A stretch of DNA of 16,715 bases from Chloroflexota bacterium (GCA_024636135.1 JAGXHP010000130.1:1-16715); one strand, 5' to 3'. Shown: positions 6,401-13,441, counted from the first letter of the stretch. Numbers and translations are program-made. The notes: generated by a model from the sequence alone, not told the origin.

Positions 6401-7954
6401 ATGTCCACTGACTTCGAGAAGGCCGTCGCCGACGGCTACGGCTTCGACGCCCCCGGCATCACGTTCGGCGCCGGCATGCAGGGGGAGGAGGCCATCCCCG
6501 GCGTCCAGGTCCGCGTCCCGCTGGCCATGATGAACCGCCACGGCCTGGTCGCGGGCGCCACCGGCACGGGCAAGACGAAGACCCTCCAGGTGCTCGCCGA
6601 GCAGCTCTCGGACGCGGGCGTGCCCGTGTTCATCAGCGACATCAAGGGCGACATCAGCGGCCTCGCCGCGCCCGCGGAGCTGAACGACAAGCTCACCGGC
6701 CGCGCCGGCGCCATCGGCTTCGGCGACTACGCTGCGAAGTCGTTCCCGGTCGAGTTCTTCACGCTGGACCGCGACGGCAAGGGCGTGCGGCTGCGCGCAT
6801 CGGTCTCGAGCTTCGGGCCGATCCTGCTGTCCAAGGTGCTCGACCTCAACGAGACGCAGCAGTCGGTGCTGTCGCTGGCATTCAAGTACGCCGATGACAA
6901 GCAGCTGCCGCTCCTCAACCTCGACGACCTGCGGGCCCTTCTCAACCACCTGAACTCGGACGAGGGGAAGTCGGAGATGGCCGAGTACGGCGGCGTGGCC
7001 ACCGCGACCGTCGGCGTCATCATCCGCAAGATCGTGGAGCTCGAGCAACAGGAGGCCGATGCGTTCTTCGGCTCCCCCGAGTTCGAGGTCGACGACTTCC
7101 TGCGGCTGGCCGAAGACGGCCGCGGGGTCATCAGCATCCTCGAGCTGGCCGACATGCAGGATCGGCCGGCCCTGTTCAGCACCTTCATGATGTGGCTGCT
7201 GGCCAACCTCTACGAGTCGCTGCCCGAGATCGGGGACGCGGACAAGCCGAAGCTCGTCTTCTTCTTCGACGAGGCCCACCTGCTGTTCCGCGACGCCAAC
7301 AAGACGTTCATGCAGCAGATCGAGCTGGTCGCCCGACTGATCCGTTCCAAGGGCGTTGGCGTCTTCTTCGTGACCCACGCTCCGACGGACGTGCCGTCGG
7401 AGGTGCTGGGCCAGCTCGGCAACCGCGTGCAGCACGCCCTTCGAGCATTCACGCCCGATGACCTCGAGACGGTGCGGGCCACGGCGCGGACGTTCCCCAC
7501 CACCACCTTCTACGACGTCGAGCAGGAGCTCAAGAAGCTCGGGACTGGCGAGGCGCTGATCACCGCCCTCGACCTCAAGGGTCGCCCGATGCCGACGGTG
7601 CGCACGATGATGCGTCCGCCAATGTCCCTGATGGCCCAGGTGGACGCCACGGTCTTCGACGCCGTCGCCGCCGCCTCCGCGATCGCCCCGACCTACGCCG
7701 CCGACACCGATCCTGAATCGGCCAAGGAGCTGCTGGCCGCGCGGATGAAGGAGGTTGTCGCCAAGGGCGACGAGCCGATGAAGGACGTGGGTGATCCCGA
7801 GACGGCGGACGAGCGCAAGATGCGCCCGACGCGGGCTCCCGAAAAGGGAGTCGACTGGAACGACGTGGCCCAGGAAGGCGCGCGATTCGCCCGCTCCGGA
7901 ACCTTCAACACGATCCTTCGGTCCGTCCTCGGCATCCTCAGCAAGCGTCGCTAG
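6401..7954 (+). CDS. HerA-like/DUF853 (YjgR-type) ATPase
   Basis: 517 residues covering the whole DUF853 family. Walker A is GLVAGATGTGKTKTLQVL with GATGTGKT at 52-59, followed by the family hallmark VPVFISDIKGDISGLA near 73-88. Walker B is KLVFFFDEAHLLF with D290/E291, then QQIELVARLIRSKGVGVFFVT and HAPTDVPSEVLGQLGNRVQHAL with the sensor and Arg-rich segment. The end of the ATPase domain, GTGEALITALDLKGRPMPTV, is also diagnostic. These are hexameric RecA-fold NTPases related to HerA/FtsK translocases; the physiological role of the stand-alone DUF853 group is poorly defined. There is no NurA nuclease neighbour and no defence genes nearby, so a phage-defence role is not supported. The stop codon overlaps that of the convergent LLM gene within CTAG. 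Confidence 0.93.
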   Translation: MSTDFEKAVADGYGFDAPGITFGAGMQGEEAIPGVQVRVPLAMMNRHGLVAGATGTGKTKTLQVLAEQLSDAGVPVFISDIKGDISGLAAPAELNDKLTGRAGAIGFGDYAAKSFPVEFFTLDRDGKGVRLRASVSSFGPILLSKVLDLNETQQSVLSLAFKYADDKQLPLLNLDDLRALLNHLNSDEGKSEMAEYGGVATATVGVIIRKIVELEQQEADAFFGSPEFEVDDFLRLAEDGRGVISILELADMQDRPALFSTFMMWLLANLYESLPEIGDADKPKLVFFFDEAHLLFRDANKTFMQQIELVARLIRSKGVGVFFVTHAPTDVPSEVLGQLGNRVQHALRAFTPDDLETVRATARTFPTTTFYDVEQELKKLGTGEALITALDLKGRPMPTVRTMMRPPMSLMAQVDATVFDAVAAASAIAPTYAADTDPESAKELLAARMKEVVAKGDEPMKDVGDPETADERKMRPTRAPEKGVDWNDVAQEGARFARSGTFNTILRSVLGILSKRR

Positions 7955-8736
7955 AGACCCTTGGCTGCGCGGGCCACGGTCAGCCAGCCATCGATGGAGT
8001 CGTGCGTGGGGAGACCGCGAACGACGGTGGTGTCCGCCACCGCCGCGTAGGCTGCGAGGCCTGCGACGACGTCCCGGGGGCCGGCTCCGGCCACCCCGAT
8101 GAGACCTGCCGGCTGCGCGTCGAATGCCCGCGCGTAGTGCGCGCCGTACCCGCGGTAGCGGTCCATCTCGGCCTGCAGTCGCGTCTCGGCGTCCGGCCCG
8201 ACGGCCGTCCTGACGTAGGCCACGAAGCGCGGCTCCGGCCGTCCGGAGTCCGCCGCACCCACCATCACGTGGCTGCGCACCCACGCCAGGCGCTCCGGCA
8301 CCGCCCAGTTGGCGATCACGACATCGGCGATTTCACCGGCCAGGTGCGCCATCCGCGGTCCGAGCGCGGCCATGCCAATGCCGACCCCGGGAAGGAGGCG
8401 ACGGAGCTCCGCGACGCCGTCCCGGACGAGTTGAAGGGACGCCGAGGATCCGCTGCCGACGCCCAGCGCGAGGCGGTCGCTCGGAAGGCCTGCCGCCGCA
8501 ACCCGGCCGGCGATCCGCTCCGGCTGCTGTTCCGAGAGCGCAATCACGCCGACGCCGAAGCCCAAGGCCGTCGTCTCGCGTGCCGCCGCAGCCAGCGTGG
8601 TCAGCCCATCTCCGTTCCGCGTGTCGTTGGCCCACAGCTCTCGGTAGCCGAGCCGCTCGAGCTCGGCTCCGAGGCGCGCGTGATCGGCGCGGGCGGCGGC
8701 GGTGATCCCGAAGGCCAATCCGGACGGCTGCGTCAC
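7951..8736 (-). CDS. LLM class flavin-dependent oxidoreductase, short form
   Basis: 261 residues from GTG 8736-8734. The start is chosen because GTGA overlaps the stop of the phosphodiesterase gene and because the fold begins right there (LAFGITAAARADHARLGAEL). It follows the luciferase-like TIM-barrel pattern: LERLGYRELWANDTRNGDGL, TTLAAAARETTALGFGVGVI, LPSDRLALGVGSGSS and the late strand ADVVIANWAVPERLAWV. Relatives use coenzyme F420 or FMN. It is shorter than the usual 300-350 residues and lacks the typical loop after the first strand, so substrate and cofactor are uncertain. It is downstream of, and coupled to, the GDPD gene. Longer readings upstream of 8736 run out of frame over that gene. 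Confidence 0.85.
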   Translation of the reverse strand: MTQPSGLAFGITAAARADHARLGAELERLGYRELWANDTRNGDGLTTLAAAARETTALGFGVGVIALSEQQPERIAGRVAAAGLPSDRLALGVGSGSSASLQLVRDGVAELRRLLPGVGIGMAALGPRMAHLAGEIADVVIANWAVPERLAWVRSHVMVGAADSGRPEPRFVAYVRTAVGPDAETRLQAEMDRYRGYGAHYARAFDAQPAGLIGVAGAGPRDVVAGLAAYAAVADTTVVRGLPTHDSIDGWLTVARAAKGL

Positions 8737-9482
8737 CGTCCGAGGGCGTCGCGCGCGACGTCGGGCACGTCGGTCACGAAGCCCCACAGCCCACATGCGT
8801 CGAGATGCCGCATCTGCTCGGGGTCGTTGACCACGTAGCAGCCGATCTCGCGGCCGAACGCCGACGCCTCGGCGATGAGCGGTAGGGGATCCATGCCGAG
8901 GTCGCCCTCCCAGGGAAAGACACCGACATGGCCGTGCTCCGTTGCCCACACCATGGCCGGATGGATCGGCTGGGTCGGGACGAGGAGGTAGCCCGTCTTG
9001 ATGTCACGGTTGAGCTCGCGGATGCGTTCGATGGACGACTCGTCGAAGCTGATCACCGCCAACCGGCCGCTCGTCAGCACGTGGTGACCGGCAACGGCCT
9101 CGACCACGGCATCGGCTGCGGCGCGCGCCTTGATCTCGATCACCAGCCCCATGCTCTCGGGCAGCCAGTCGAGCACCTCCGGCAGGGTCGGGACGGCCAG
9201 GCCCTGGCCGGCGAATGGGAACCCCGAGTCGTCGTCGCGGGCAAACGTCGCGCCGGCATCGGCCTGCCGGATCTCGTCCATGGTCTGCGAGGCGATCGGG
9301 CCGGTGCGGTCGGTCGTGCGATCCAGCGATTCGTCATGGATCACGGCCAGCTGTCCGTCCGCGGTGAGGTGGACGTCGAGCTCGATGGCATCCGCGCCGG
9401 CCTCGACTGCCAGGCGGAAGGCCTCCATCGTGTTCTCGGGGGCGCGGCGCGGGGCACCGCGATGGGCCACGATCACGGCCAT
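8733..9482 (-). CDS. Glycerophosphodiester phosphodiesterase (GDPD)
   Basis: 249 residues, the normal size of cytosolic bacterial GDPD (UgpQ type). The metal-dependent active site is visible: IVAHRGAPRRAPENTMEAF with H7, R8 and the PENT motif, GADAIELDVHLTADGQLAVIHD with the E-x-D metal ligands and the second His (HD), and LVIEIKARA with the later Glu. It hydrolyses deacylated phospholipids to glycerol 3-phosphate and an alcohol. There is no signal peptide, so it is cytoplasmic. AGGGA 11 nt before the ATG is a modest ribosome-binding site. A promoter candidate overlaps the 3' end of tetR. It is coupled by GTGA to the LLM gene; no metabolic link between the two is evident. Confidence 0.93.
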   Translation of the reverse strand: MAVIVAHRGAPRRAPENTMEAFRLAVEAGADAIELDVHLTADGQLAVIHDESLDRTTDRTGPIASQTMDEIRQADAGATFARDDDSGFPFAGQGLAVPTLPEVLDWLPESMGLVIEIKARAAADAVVEAVAGHHVLTSGRLAVISFDESSIERIRELNRDIKTGYLLVPTQPIHPAMVWATEHGHVGVFPWEGDLGMDPLPLIAEASAFGREIGCYVVNDPEQMRHLDACGLWGFVTDVPDVARDALGR

Positions 9483-9521
9483 TGCAGACTCGTTCCCTGA
9501 GCAGGAGAGATCACGCGCCGG

Positions 9522-9527
9522 ATGATA
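9522..9527 (-). promoter_or_regulatory. Possible -10 (TATCAT) for the GDPD-LLM pair
   Basis: TATCAT on the minus strand lies in the 54-bp gap between tetR and GDPD and would give a leader of about 33 nt. No -35 match is seen, so readthrough from tetR is an equal possibility. Confidence 0.3.
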
Positions 9528-9536
9528 GCGGTCTCG

Positions 9537-10136
9537 TCAGCGGCGGAGGGTGCGGCCCGCCAACCCGATGACCGATCGTCGCACGAGGTCGGGGTCGAAT
9601 CGCTCACCGCTCTCCGCCTGGTGGGCGATCACGCCGTCCATCAGCATGGCGATCGCGAGGCTGAGCTCCTCGACATCGATGTCCGGCTCGACCTCACCAC
9701 GGGCCACGGCCTCGCGCAGGAACATCGCGGCGAAGGCGCGAATCTGGTCGCATCGGCGGCGCAGCATGTCGCGCAGCGCGGGGCGTACGTCCGCCTCCGC
9801 CCAGCCGGTGGTGATGATCGGCCCCCAGCGCTCCGTCTCGAGGCTCTCGACGAAGAACGATACGGCGCTGGCCAGGCGCTCACGCGCATCGGAGATCTGC
9901 GACATCTGCACCGCGAGCTCGTCGAGCTGTGCCTGCGTCACCGAATCGCACATCGCCAGGTAGAGCTCCTCCTTGCTGGCGAAGTAGCGATACAGCAGGC
10001 CGACGCTGACGTCGGCCTCGGCGGCGATCGCCGGCATCGTGGTGCCTCGGTAGCCGCCGGCCAGCATCGCGCGATGCGCGCCATCGAGGATGCGGTGACG
10101 CATCTCGGCGGCGTGGGCGGGGCTGGATCGGGCCAT
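9537..10136 (-). CDS. TetR family transcriptional repressor, probably of the adjacent MMPL gene
   Basis: 199 residues. The N-terminal helix-turn-helix is the standard TetR_N domain: RHRILDGAHRAMLAGGYRGT, then TMPAIAAEADVSVGLLYRYF and ASKEELYLAM, about residues 12-63. The C-terminal ligand and dimer domain (about 64-199) is helical and specific to the subgroup. AGGA lies 9 nt before the ATG. The gene is divergent from an MMPL transporter. The spacer holds two copies of TGAA-N6-TTCA, one over its own -10/start region and one just after the MMPL start, the usual layout for a repressor that controls itself and its target. The ligand is not known; substrates of the exporter or acyl-CoA-like molecules are candidates. 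Confidence 0.93.
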   Translation of the reverse strand: MARSSPAHAAEMRHRILDGAHRAMLAGGYRGTTMPAIAAEADVSVGLLYRYFASKEELYLAMCDSVTQAQLDELAVQMSQISDARERLASAVSFFVESLETERWGPIITTGWAEADVRPALRDMLRRRCDQIRAFAAMFLREAVARGEVEPDIDVEELSLAIAMLMDGVIAHQAESGERFDPDLVRRSVIGLAGRTLRR

Positions 10137-10151
10137 GGGCGAGCGTCCTGT

Positions 10152-10169
10152 AGTGAACTCAAATTCACT
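10152..10169. promoter_or_regulatory. Operator 1 of the tetR-MMPL divergon
   Basis: AGTGAACTCAAATTCACT has perfect 6-bp inverted arms around a 6-bp centre. It covers the end of the tetR -10 (TAAAGT, 10172-10167) and the predicted tetR start near 10160, so binding would shut off tetR. It shares the core TGAA-N6-TTCA with operator 2. Confidence 0.65.
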
Positions 10170-10195
10170 TTACCCTTGACGCCCCTACTGGGCAA
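10167..10195 (-). promoter_or_regulatory. tetR promoter, TTGCCC-17-TAAAGT
   Basis: On the minus strand the -35 TTGCCC (10195-10190) and -10 TAAAGT (10172-10167) are separated by exactly 17 bp. The predicted start near 10160 leaves a leader of about 24 nt that contains AGGA. Confidence 0.55.
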
Positions 10196-10204
10196 CAGTA
10201 GAGT
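10176..10204 (+). promoter_or_regulatory. MMPL promoter, TTGACG-17-TAGAGT
   Basis: TTGACG (10176-10181) and TAGAGT (10199-10204) are separated by exactly 17 bp; this is the best sigma-70-type promoter in the window. It faces and overlaps the tetR promoter. The predicted start is near 10211. Confidence 0.6.
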
Positions 10205-10216
10205 GCAACGCGTGTC

Positions 10217-10234
10217 GGTGAATGAGCATTCAGT
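10217..10234. promoter_or_regulatory. Operator 2 of the tetR-MMPL divergon
   Basis: GGTGAATGAGCATTCAGT contains TGAATG-AG-CATTCA, a 14-bp inverted repeat typical of TetR operators. It sits at about +7 to +24 of the MMPL transcript, where a bound repressor would stop initiation or clearance. Centre-to-centre distance from operator 1 is 65 bp. Confidence 0.65.
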
Positions 10235-10240
10235 AGTCGC

Positions 10241-12730
10241 ATGCGTCGCCCGCTGATCGTCGGTGGCATCCTTGCCGCACTCGCGGGCCTGTGGCTGGCC
10301 CTGCGGGGCGGCCGCCCGCCCATCGACGTCCCGGAGAGCTATCCCGCCGTCGAGGCGCCAGGATCGCCGCCGGTGGATGACCGGATCGCGCACAACGGGA
10401 TCTTCGCCGCGCTCGGCCGCGCGTCGTATCGCGGCCGCCGCTGGCTGCCGATCGTGGGGCTGGCCATCGTCATCGGCCTCAACGTGTGGGCCGCCACCGC
10501 CGGGGGTCGCCTCAGCCAGGGTGGCTGGCAGGTCCCCGGATCGGAGGCAGCCGAGGCCGAGGCGTTGCTGGCCGACCGCTACGGCGAGCAGGCCACGACG
10601 ATGCTCGTCCTGTTCACGGACCCCGACGGTGACGCCGCTTCTGATGCCTTCCAGGCCAGGGTCGCCGCGGCGGTTGCGCCGGTCGCCGCCGACCCGATCG
10701 TCAACGAGGTCCTCACCTTCGCCGATGTCGGCGACTCGGGCTTCGTCAGCCGGGACGGGTCGAAGACGTTCGCACTGGTCCGGATCGACCGCGACCTCGA
10801 GGCGGCCATCGACGATGCGGAGCACCTGGCCTCGCTGGTCGCGGCCCCGGAAGGGGTCGAGACGGTCATCACCGGCATCCCGCTGATCCAGCACGAGTTC
10901 AACGAGGCCGTCGAGCGCGACCTCGTGCAGGCGGAGCTCGTCAGCCTGCCGATCGCCATGCTCATCCTGCTCGCCGTCTTCGGGACCGTGGTCGGTGCCG
11001 TCCTTCCGATCGTGATCGCGGGCTTGGCGCTCCCGAGCTCGATGGCCGCGATCGGCCTGCTGGCCAACGTGACGGAGATGAGCATCTTCGTGACGAACGT
11101 GGCCACGATGATCGGCCTGGCCCTGTCGATCGATTATTCGCTGTTCACGGTCAGCCGATTCCGCGAGGAGCTCCGCCATCGCTCGGTGGCGGATGCCGTC
11201 GAACGCACCATGGCAACCGTGGGCAAGGCGGTGGCCATCAGCGGGGTCGCGGTCGCCATCGGCCTGTCGAGCCTCATCGTGTTCGAGTCACCGGCGCTGC
11301 GCAGCATGGGCATCGGCGGCGTCGTGACCGTGCTCTCCACGCTCGTCTTCGGTCTCACCGTCCTCCCGGCGCTGCTCGGCATGCTCGGGAATCGGGTGAA
11401 CCGCCTGCGGGTTCCGCTACCGCGAGCGATGCGCCTGGTCGAGGACGACCCCGCGGCCGCCGACGCGCGACAGGGCCACGGCATCTGGGCTCGGATCGCC
11501 GGCGCGGTGATGCGACGCCCGGTGCTCATCGCGACGCCGGCACTGATCGTCCTGATCGTGGCCGGCCTGCCGTTCTTCGGGATCCAGCTGTCGACCGGTG
11601 GCAATCTCGACGATCTCCCGCCGTCGGACAGCGTTGCGGGGTTCCGGACGCTGGGTGACGAATTCCCCGGGGGCGGCTCGGATCCGATCGAGGTGGCGGT
11701 CCAGGCCGATGGGCCGATCCTGGAAGACGGCGCCCTCAGCGCCGACTGGATCGCCGCGCTCTCGGCCTATGCCGATGATCTGCGCGACATCGGTGCCGTC
11801 ACGGAAGTCGGAAGCGTGCTCGATCCTCCGTCGGGCATGGATCAGGCTGCGTACCTCCAGCTCATCGCGCTGCCCGAGAGCCAGCGGCCCGCCGAGGCGT
11901 CCGGACTGGCGGCCTGGGTCGACCAGTCGGTGGCAGACGATGTCACGCGGCTCGATGTCTTCAGTTCGGCGCTCGCCGATTCGGCCGAGGGGCGGGTGGT
12001 GGTGGACTCCATCCGCGACCTGCCGCCGCCTGCGGGCGCATCGGACACGCTGACCGCCGGCCTGTCATCCCGATCCCGTGACTTCATGGCCAGCTTCACC
12101 GGGTCGGTGCCGTTCGCCATCGCGATCGTGGTCGTCGTGACGGGCGCCGTGCTGTTCCTGACCTTCGGCTCCGTCTTCCTGCCGATCAAGGCGGTGCTCA
12201 TGAGCCTGCTGAGCATCACCGCCAGTTTCGGGGCGCTGGTCTGGATCTTCCAGAGTGGGAACCTGTCGGGCATCCTCGACTTCGACCCTTCGGGCACGAT
12301 CATCGCCAGCACGCCCATCCTGATGTTCGCGATCCTGTTCGGGCTGTCGATGGACTACGAGGTGTTCCTCCTGTCGCGTATCCGTGAGCGGTATCTCGTC
12401 ACCGGCGACAACACGCGTGCGGTGGCCGAGGGCATTGGGATCACGGGCGGGATCATCACCGGCGCGGCGCTCATCATGGTCGCCGTGTTCGGGGCCTTCG
12501 CTCTGTCGTCCGTGGTGCTCATCAAGGCTCTCGGCTTCAGCATGGCGCTGGCGGTGCTGATCGACGCCACCGTCGTGCGCGGGATCCTGGTGCCGGCCTT
12601 CATGCGGGTCATGGGGTCCGTGAACTGGTGGGCTCCCCGATGGGTGCAGCGTGGGGTCGCCCGACTGGGCCTGTACGAGGGCGGCCCCGAGGCGTCGCCT
12701 CCGCCTGCACCTGTGCTGGCCCGGAGCTGA
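10241..12730 (+). CDS. MMPL family RND-type transporter
   Basis: 829 residues in two homologous halves. Each half has a large extracytoplasmic domain followed by a bundle of membrane helices carrying the MMPL signature: GLALSIDYSLFTVSRFREEL with D298 and GLSMDYEVFLLSRIRERY with D705. These Asp residues are the proton-relay positions of the MmpL/HpnN branch of the RND superfamily, which exports lipids or hydrophobic compounds using the proton gradient. An additional hydrophobic stretch at residues 4-21 (PLIVGGILAALAGLWLAL) precedes the conventional first helix at 69-87, joined by a Pro-rich linker. No Shine-Dalgarno is seen before the ATG, although the leader is about 30 nt. It is under the divergent TetR regulator. 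Downstream is the repeat array, which may end its transcript. Confidence 0.93.
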   Translation: MRRPLIVGGILAALAGLWLALRGGRPPIDVPESYPAVEAPGSPPVDDRIAHNGIFAALGRASYRGRRWLPIVGLAIVIGLNVWAATAGGRLSQGGWQVPGSEAAEAEALLADRYGEQATTMLVLFTDPDGDAASDAFQARVAAAVAPVAADPIVNEVLTFADVGDSGFVSRDGSKTFALVRIDRDLEAAIDDAEHLASLVAAPEGVETVITGIPLIQHEFNEAVERDLVQAELVSLPIAMLILLAVFGTVVGAVLPIVIAGLALPSSMAAIGLLANVTEMSIFVTNVATMIGLALSIDYSLFTVSRFREELRHRSVADAVERTMATVGKAVAISGVAVAIGLSSLIVFESPALRSMGIGGVVTVLSTLVFGLTVLPALLGMLGNRVNRLRVPLPRAMRLVEDDPAAADARQGHGIWARIAGAVMRRPVLIATPALIVLIVAGLPFFGIQLSTGGNLDDLPPSDSVAGFRTLGDEFPGGGSDPIEVAVQADGPILEDGALSADWIAALSAYADDLRDIGAVTEVGSVLDPPSGMDQAAYLQLIALPESQRPAEASGLAAWVDQSVADDVTRLDVFSSALADSAEGRVVVDSIRDLPPPAGASDTLTAGLSSRSRDFMASFTGSVPFAIAIVVVVTGAVLFLTFGSVFLPIKAVLMSLLSITASFGALVWIFQSGNLSGILDFDPSGTIIASTPILMFAILFGLSMDYEVFLLSRIRERYLVTGDNTRAVAEGIGITGGIITGAALIMVAVFGAFALSSVVLIKALGFSMALAVLIDATVVRGILVPAFMRVMGSVNWWAPRWVQRGVARLGLYEGGPEASPPPAPVLARS

Positions 12731-12749
12731 CGGCGGGACTGGGGCGGCG

Positions 12750-12824
12750 CCGATAGATCGGCGAGAGGGCGCCTTTGCGGCAGTTTCGGCGCTGATCCAC
12801 CAATATATCGGTCCTGTCGTGGCC
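12750..12824 (+). repeat. Array unit 1
   Basis: Palindromes CCGATAGATCGG (12750) and CCAATATATCGG (12800), GGCGCC at 12768 and GGCGCT at 12788, ending in GTGGCC at 12819-12824. It matches unit 3 most closely (shared GGCGCTGATCCACC and TCCT after the second palindrome). Confidence 0.8.
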
Positions 12825-12849
12825 GATAACGGGGCGGACGGGGGAGTCG

Positions 12850-12924
12850 GGCCACGTTCCAGCCGATAGATCGGCCCTGGGGCGCCAGGAACCCCGTTTG
12901 GGCGCCATTCTGCCGATTGATCGG
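12850..12924 (-). repeat. Array unit 2, inverted
   Basis: Opens with GGCCAC (12850-12855). Palindromes are CCGATAGATCGG (12863) and CCGATTGATCGG (12913), and the two GGCGCC blocks are at 12881 and 12901. It is most like unit 4 and equals unit 1 or 3 when reverse-complemented. Confidence 0.8.
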
Positions 12925-12973
12925 TGGTGTGCGAGGTAGGCAACCCCTTGGGCTCCGCGTCAACCGCCACGCG

Positions 12974-13048
12974 CCGATCGATCGGCGAGAACGCGCCCGA
13001 ACGGCCGGTTCGGCGCTGATCCACCGAAATATCAGTCCTCGCGTGGCC
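12974..13048 (+). repeat. Array unit 3
   Basis: First palindrome CCGATCGATCGG (12974) is perfect; the second, CCGAAATATCAG (13024), is decayed. The centre GAACGGCCGGTTC is itself a strong inverted repeat. Ends in GTGGCC at 13043-13048. Confidence 0.8.
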
Positions 13049-13072
13049 CGGAAGACCACCAAGCGCCATTCA

Positions 13073-13147
13073 GGCCACTTTCCAGTTGATAGATCGGCCC
13101 TCGGGCGCCGGGAACGCGGTTCGGGCGCCACTTCGACGATCTATCGG
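13073..13147 (-). repeat. Array unit 4, inverted, next to the small-protein promoter
   Basis: GGCCAC at 13073-13078, palindromes TTGATAGATCGG (13086) and ACGATCTATCGG (13136), with two intact GGCGCC blocks. The last palindrome coincides with the expected -35 region of the promoter at 13162-13167. Confidence 0.8.
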
Positions 13148-13161
13148 CAACGGGGCCGCGC

Positions 13162-13167
13162 TACGCT
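13162..13167 (+). promoter_or_regulatory. -10 element (TACGCT) for the small protein-metallopeptidase pair
   Basis: TACGCT ends 7 nt before the ATG at 13175, predicting a leader of about 1 nt. No Shine-Dalgarno is present. The corresponding -35 (about 13139-13144) falls inside the last palindrome of the repeat array. Confidence 0.5.
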
Positions 13168-13174
13168 GACCGAC

Positions 13175-13441
13175 ATGAACCGAACTCGGCTCGAGACGTT
13201 GACCGAGCGCTGGCGCCAGCGCCACGACGCCCGCCAGCCGGCGGCCCGCCCTCAGGCCGATCCCGAGCGCGAGGCGCAGGCCAGCACGAACTTCCCCTTC
13301 CAAAGCGTTGCGCCTTCCGAGTACGTAGCGCAGCACGGGGCGGACATGATCGGCTTCACCTACGACGACGTCGTCTACGCCGATCCGGAGCTCGACGCCT
13401 GGCTGCGCGAGGTCGGACGCCTCCTGCGAGAGGCCCGATGA
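13175..13441 (+). CDS. Small protein of unknown function coupled to the metallopeptidase
   Basis: 88 residues. The ATG is chosen because a near-leaderless -10 lies just upstream; extending the frame to 12917 would run through the repeat array. The N-terminal ~36 residues are basic and helical (MNRTRLETLTERWRQRHDAR, then a Pro/Ala/Arg-rich stretch). The C-terminal half (FPFQSVAPSEYVAQHGADMI, then FTYDDVVYADPELDAWLREV and GRLLREAR) is acidic and looks folded. I recognise no family. Its TGA overlaps the next ATG as ATGA, so the two products are probably made together and may interact. A partner, adaptor or regulator of the peptidase is possible but unproven. Confidence 0.72.
   Translation: MNRTRLETLTERWRQRHDARQPAARPQADPEREAQASTNFPFQSVAPSEYVAQHGADMIGFTYDDVVYADPELDAWLREVGRLLREAR

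Larger units (their letters stand above)
12750..13147. repeat. Array of four 75-bp palindromic units in alternating orientation (BIME-like)
   Basis: This fills most of the 444-bp gene-free gap 12731-13174. Unit layout in the plus orientation is CCGATNNATCGG, 6 bp (often CGAGAR), GGCGCC, 14 bp, GGCGCY, 6 bp, CCGATNNATCGG, 7 bp, GTGGCC; total 75 bp. Units lie at 12750-12824 (+), 12850-12924 (-), 12974-13048 (+) and 13073-13147 (-), with gaps of 25, 49 and 24 bp. The eight 12-bp palindromes start at 12750, 12800, 12863, 12913, 12974, 13024, 13086 and 13136, so spacing inside every unit is exactly 50 bp. Each unit is also symmetric about its middle (GAAC...GTTC in the later units), so its RNA could fold into a long interrupted hairpin. 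The organisation resembles REP/BIME elements. No coding sequence or transposase is seen inside. Confidence 0.85.

Noticed and set aside
5004..6530. 508-codon plus-strand frame within the S9 peptidase and HerA-like genes
   Set aside because: It is an Arg/Gly/Pro-rich +1 shadow over the catalytic domain, where the other frame holds the full Ser-Asp-His triad.
6401..7954. HerA-like gene as part of an antiphage system (HerA-Sir2, HerA-DUF or NurA pairing)
   Set aside because: The protein is the stand-alone DUF853/YjgR type and its neighbours are a peptidase and an LLM oxidoreductase. There is no nuclease, SIR2 or other effector nearby.
6263..8284. 673-codon minus-strand frame antisense to the HerA-like gene
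   Set aside because: It is His/Gly/Arg/Val-rich with no recognisable domain, opposite a gene with intact Walker motifs, and it runs into the LLM gene in the wrong frame.
12065..13131. Long minus-strand reading frames across the repeat array and the MMPL 3' end (ending at 12065, 12355 and 12609)
   Set aside because: They are open in several frames at once, cross a well-supported transporter gene, and their repeated peptides (such as RRSIGA and ADLS) simply reflect the 75-bp units. Such frames are easily mis-annotated as hypothetical proteins.
12750..13147. CRISPR array
   Set aside because: The 12-bp motifs are degenerate, alternate in the orientation of their surroundings, and the intervening sequences are themselves repeated; there are no unique spacers and no cas genes.
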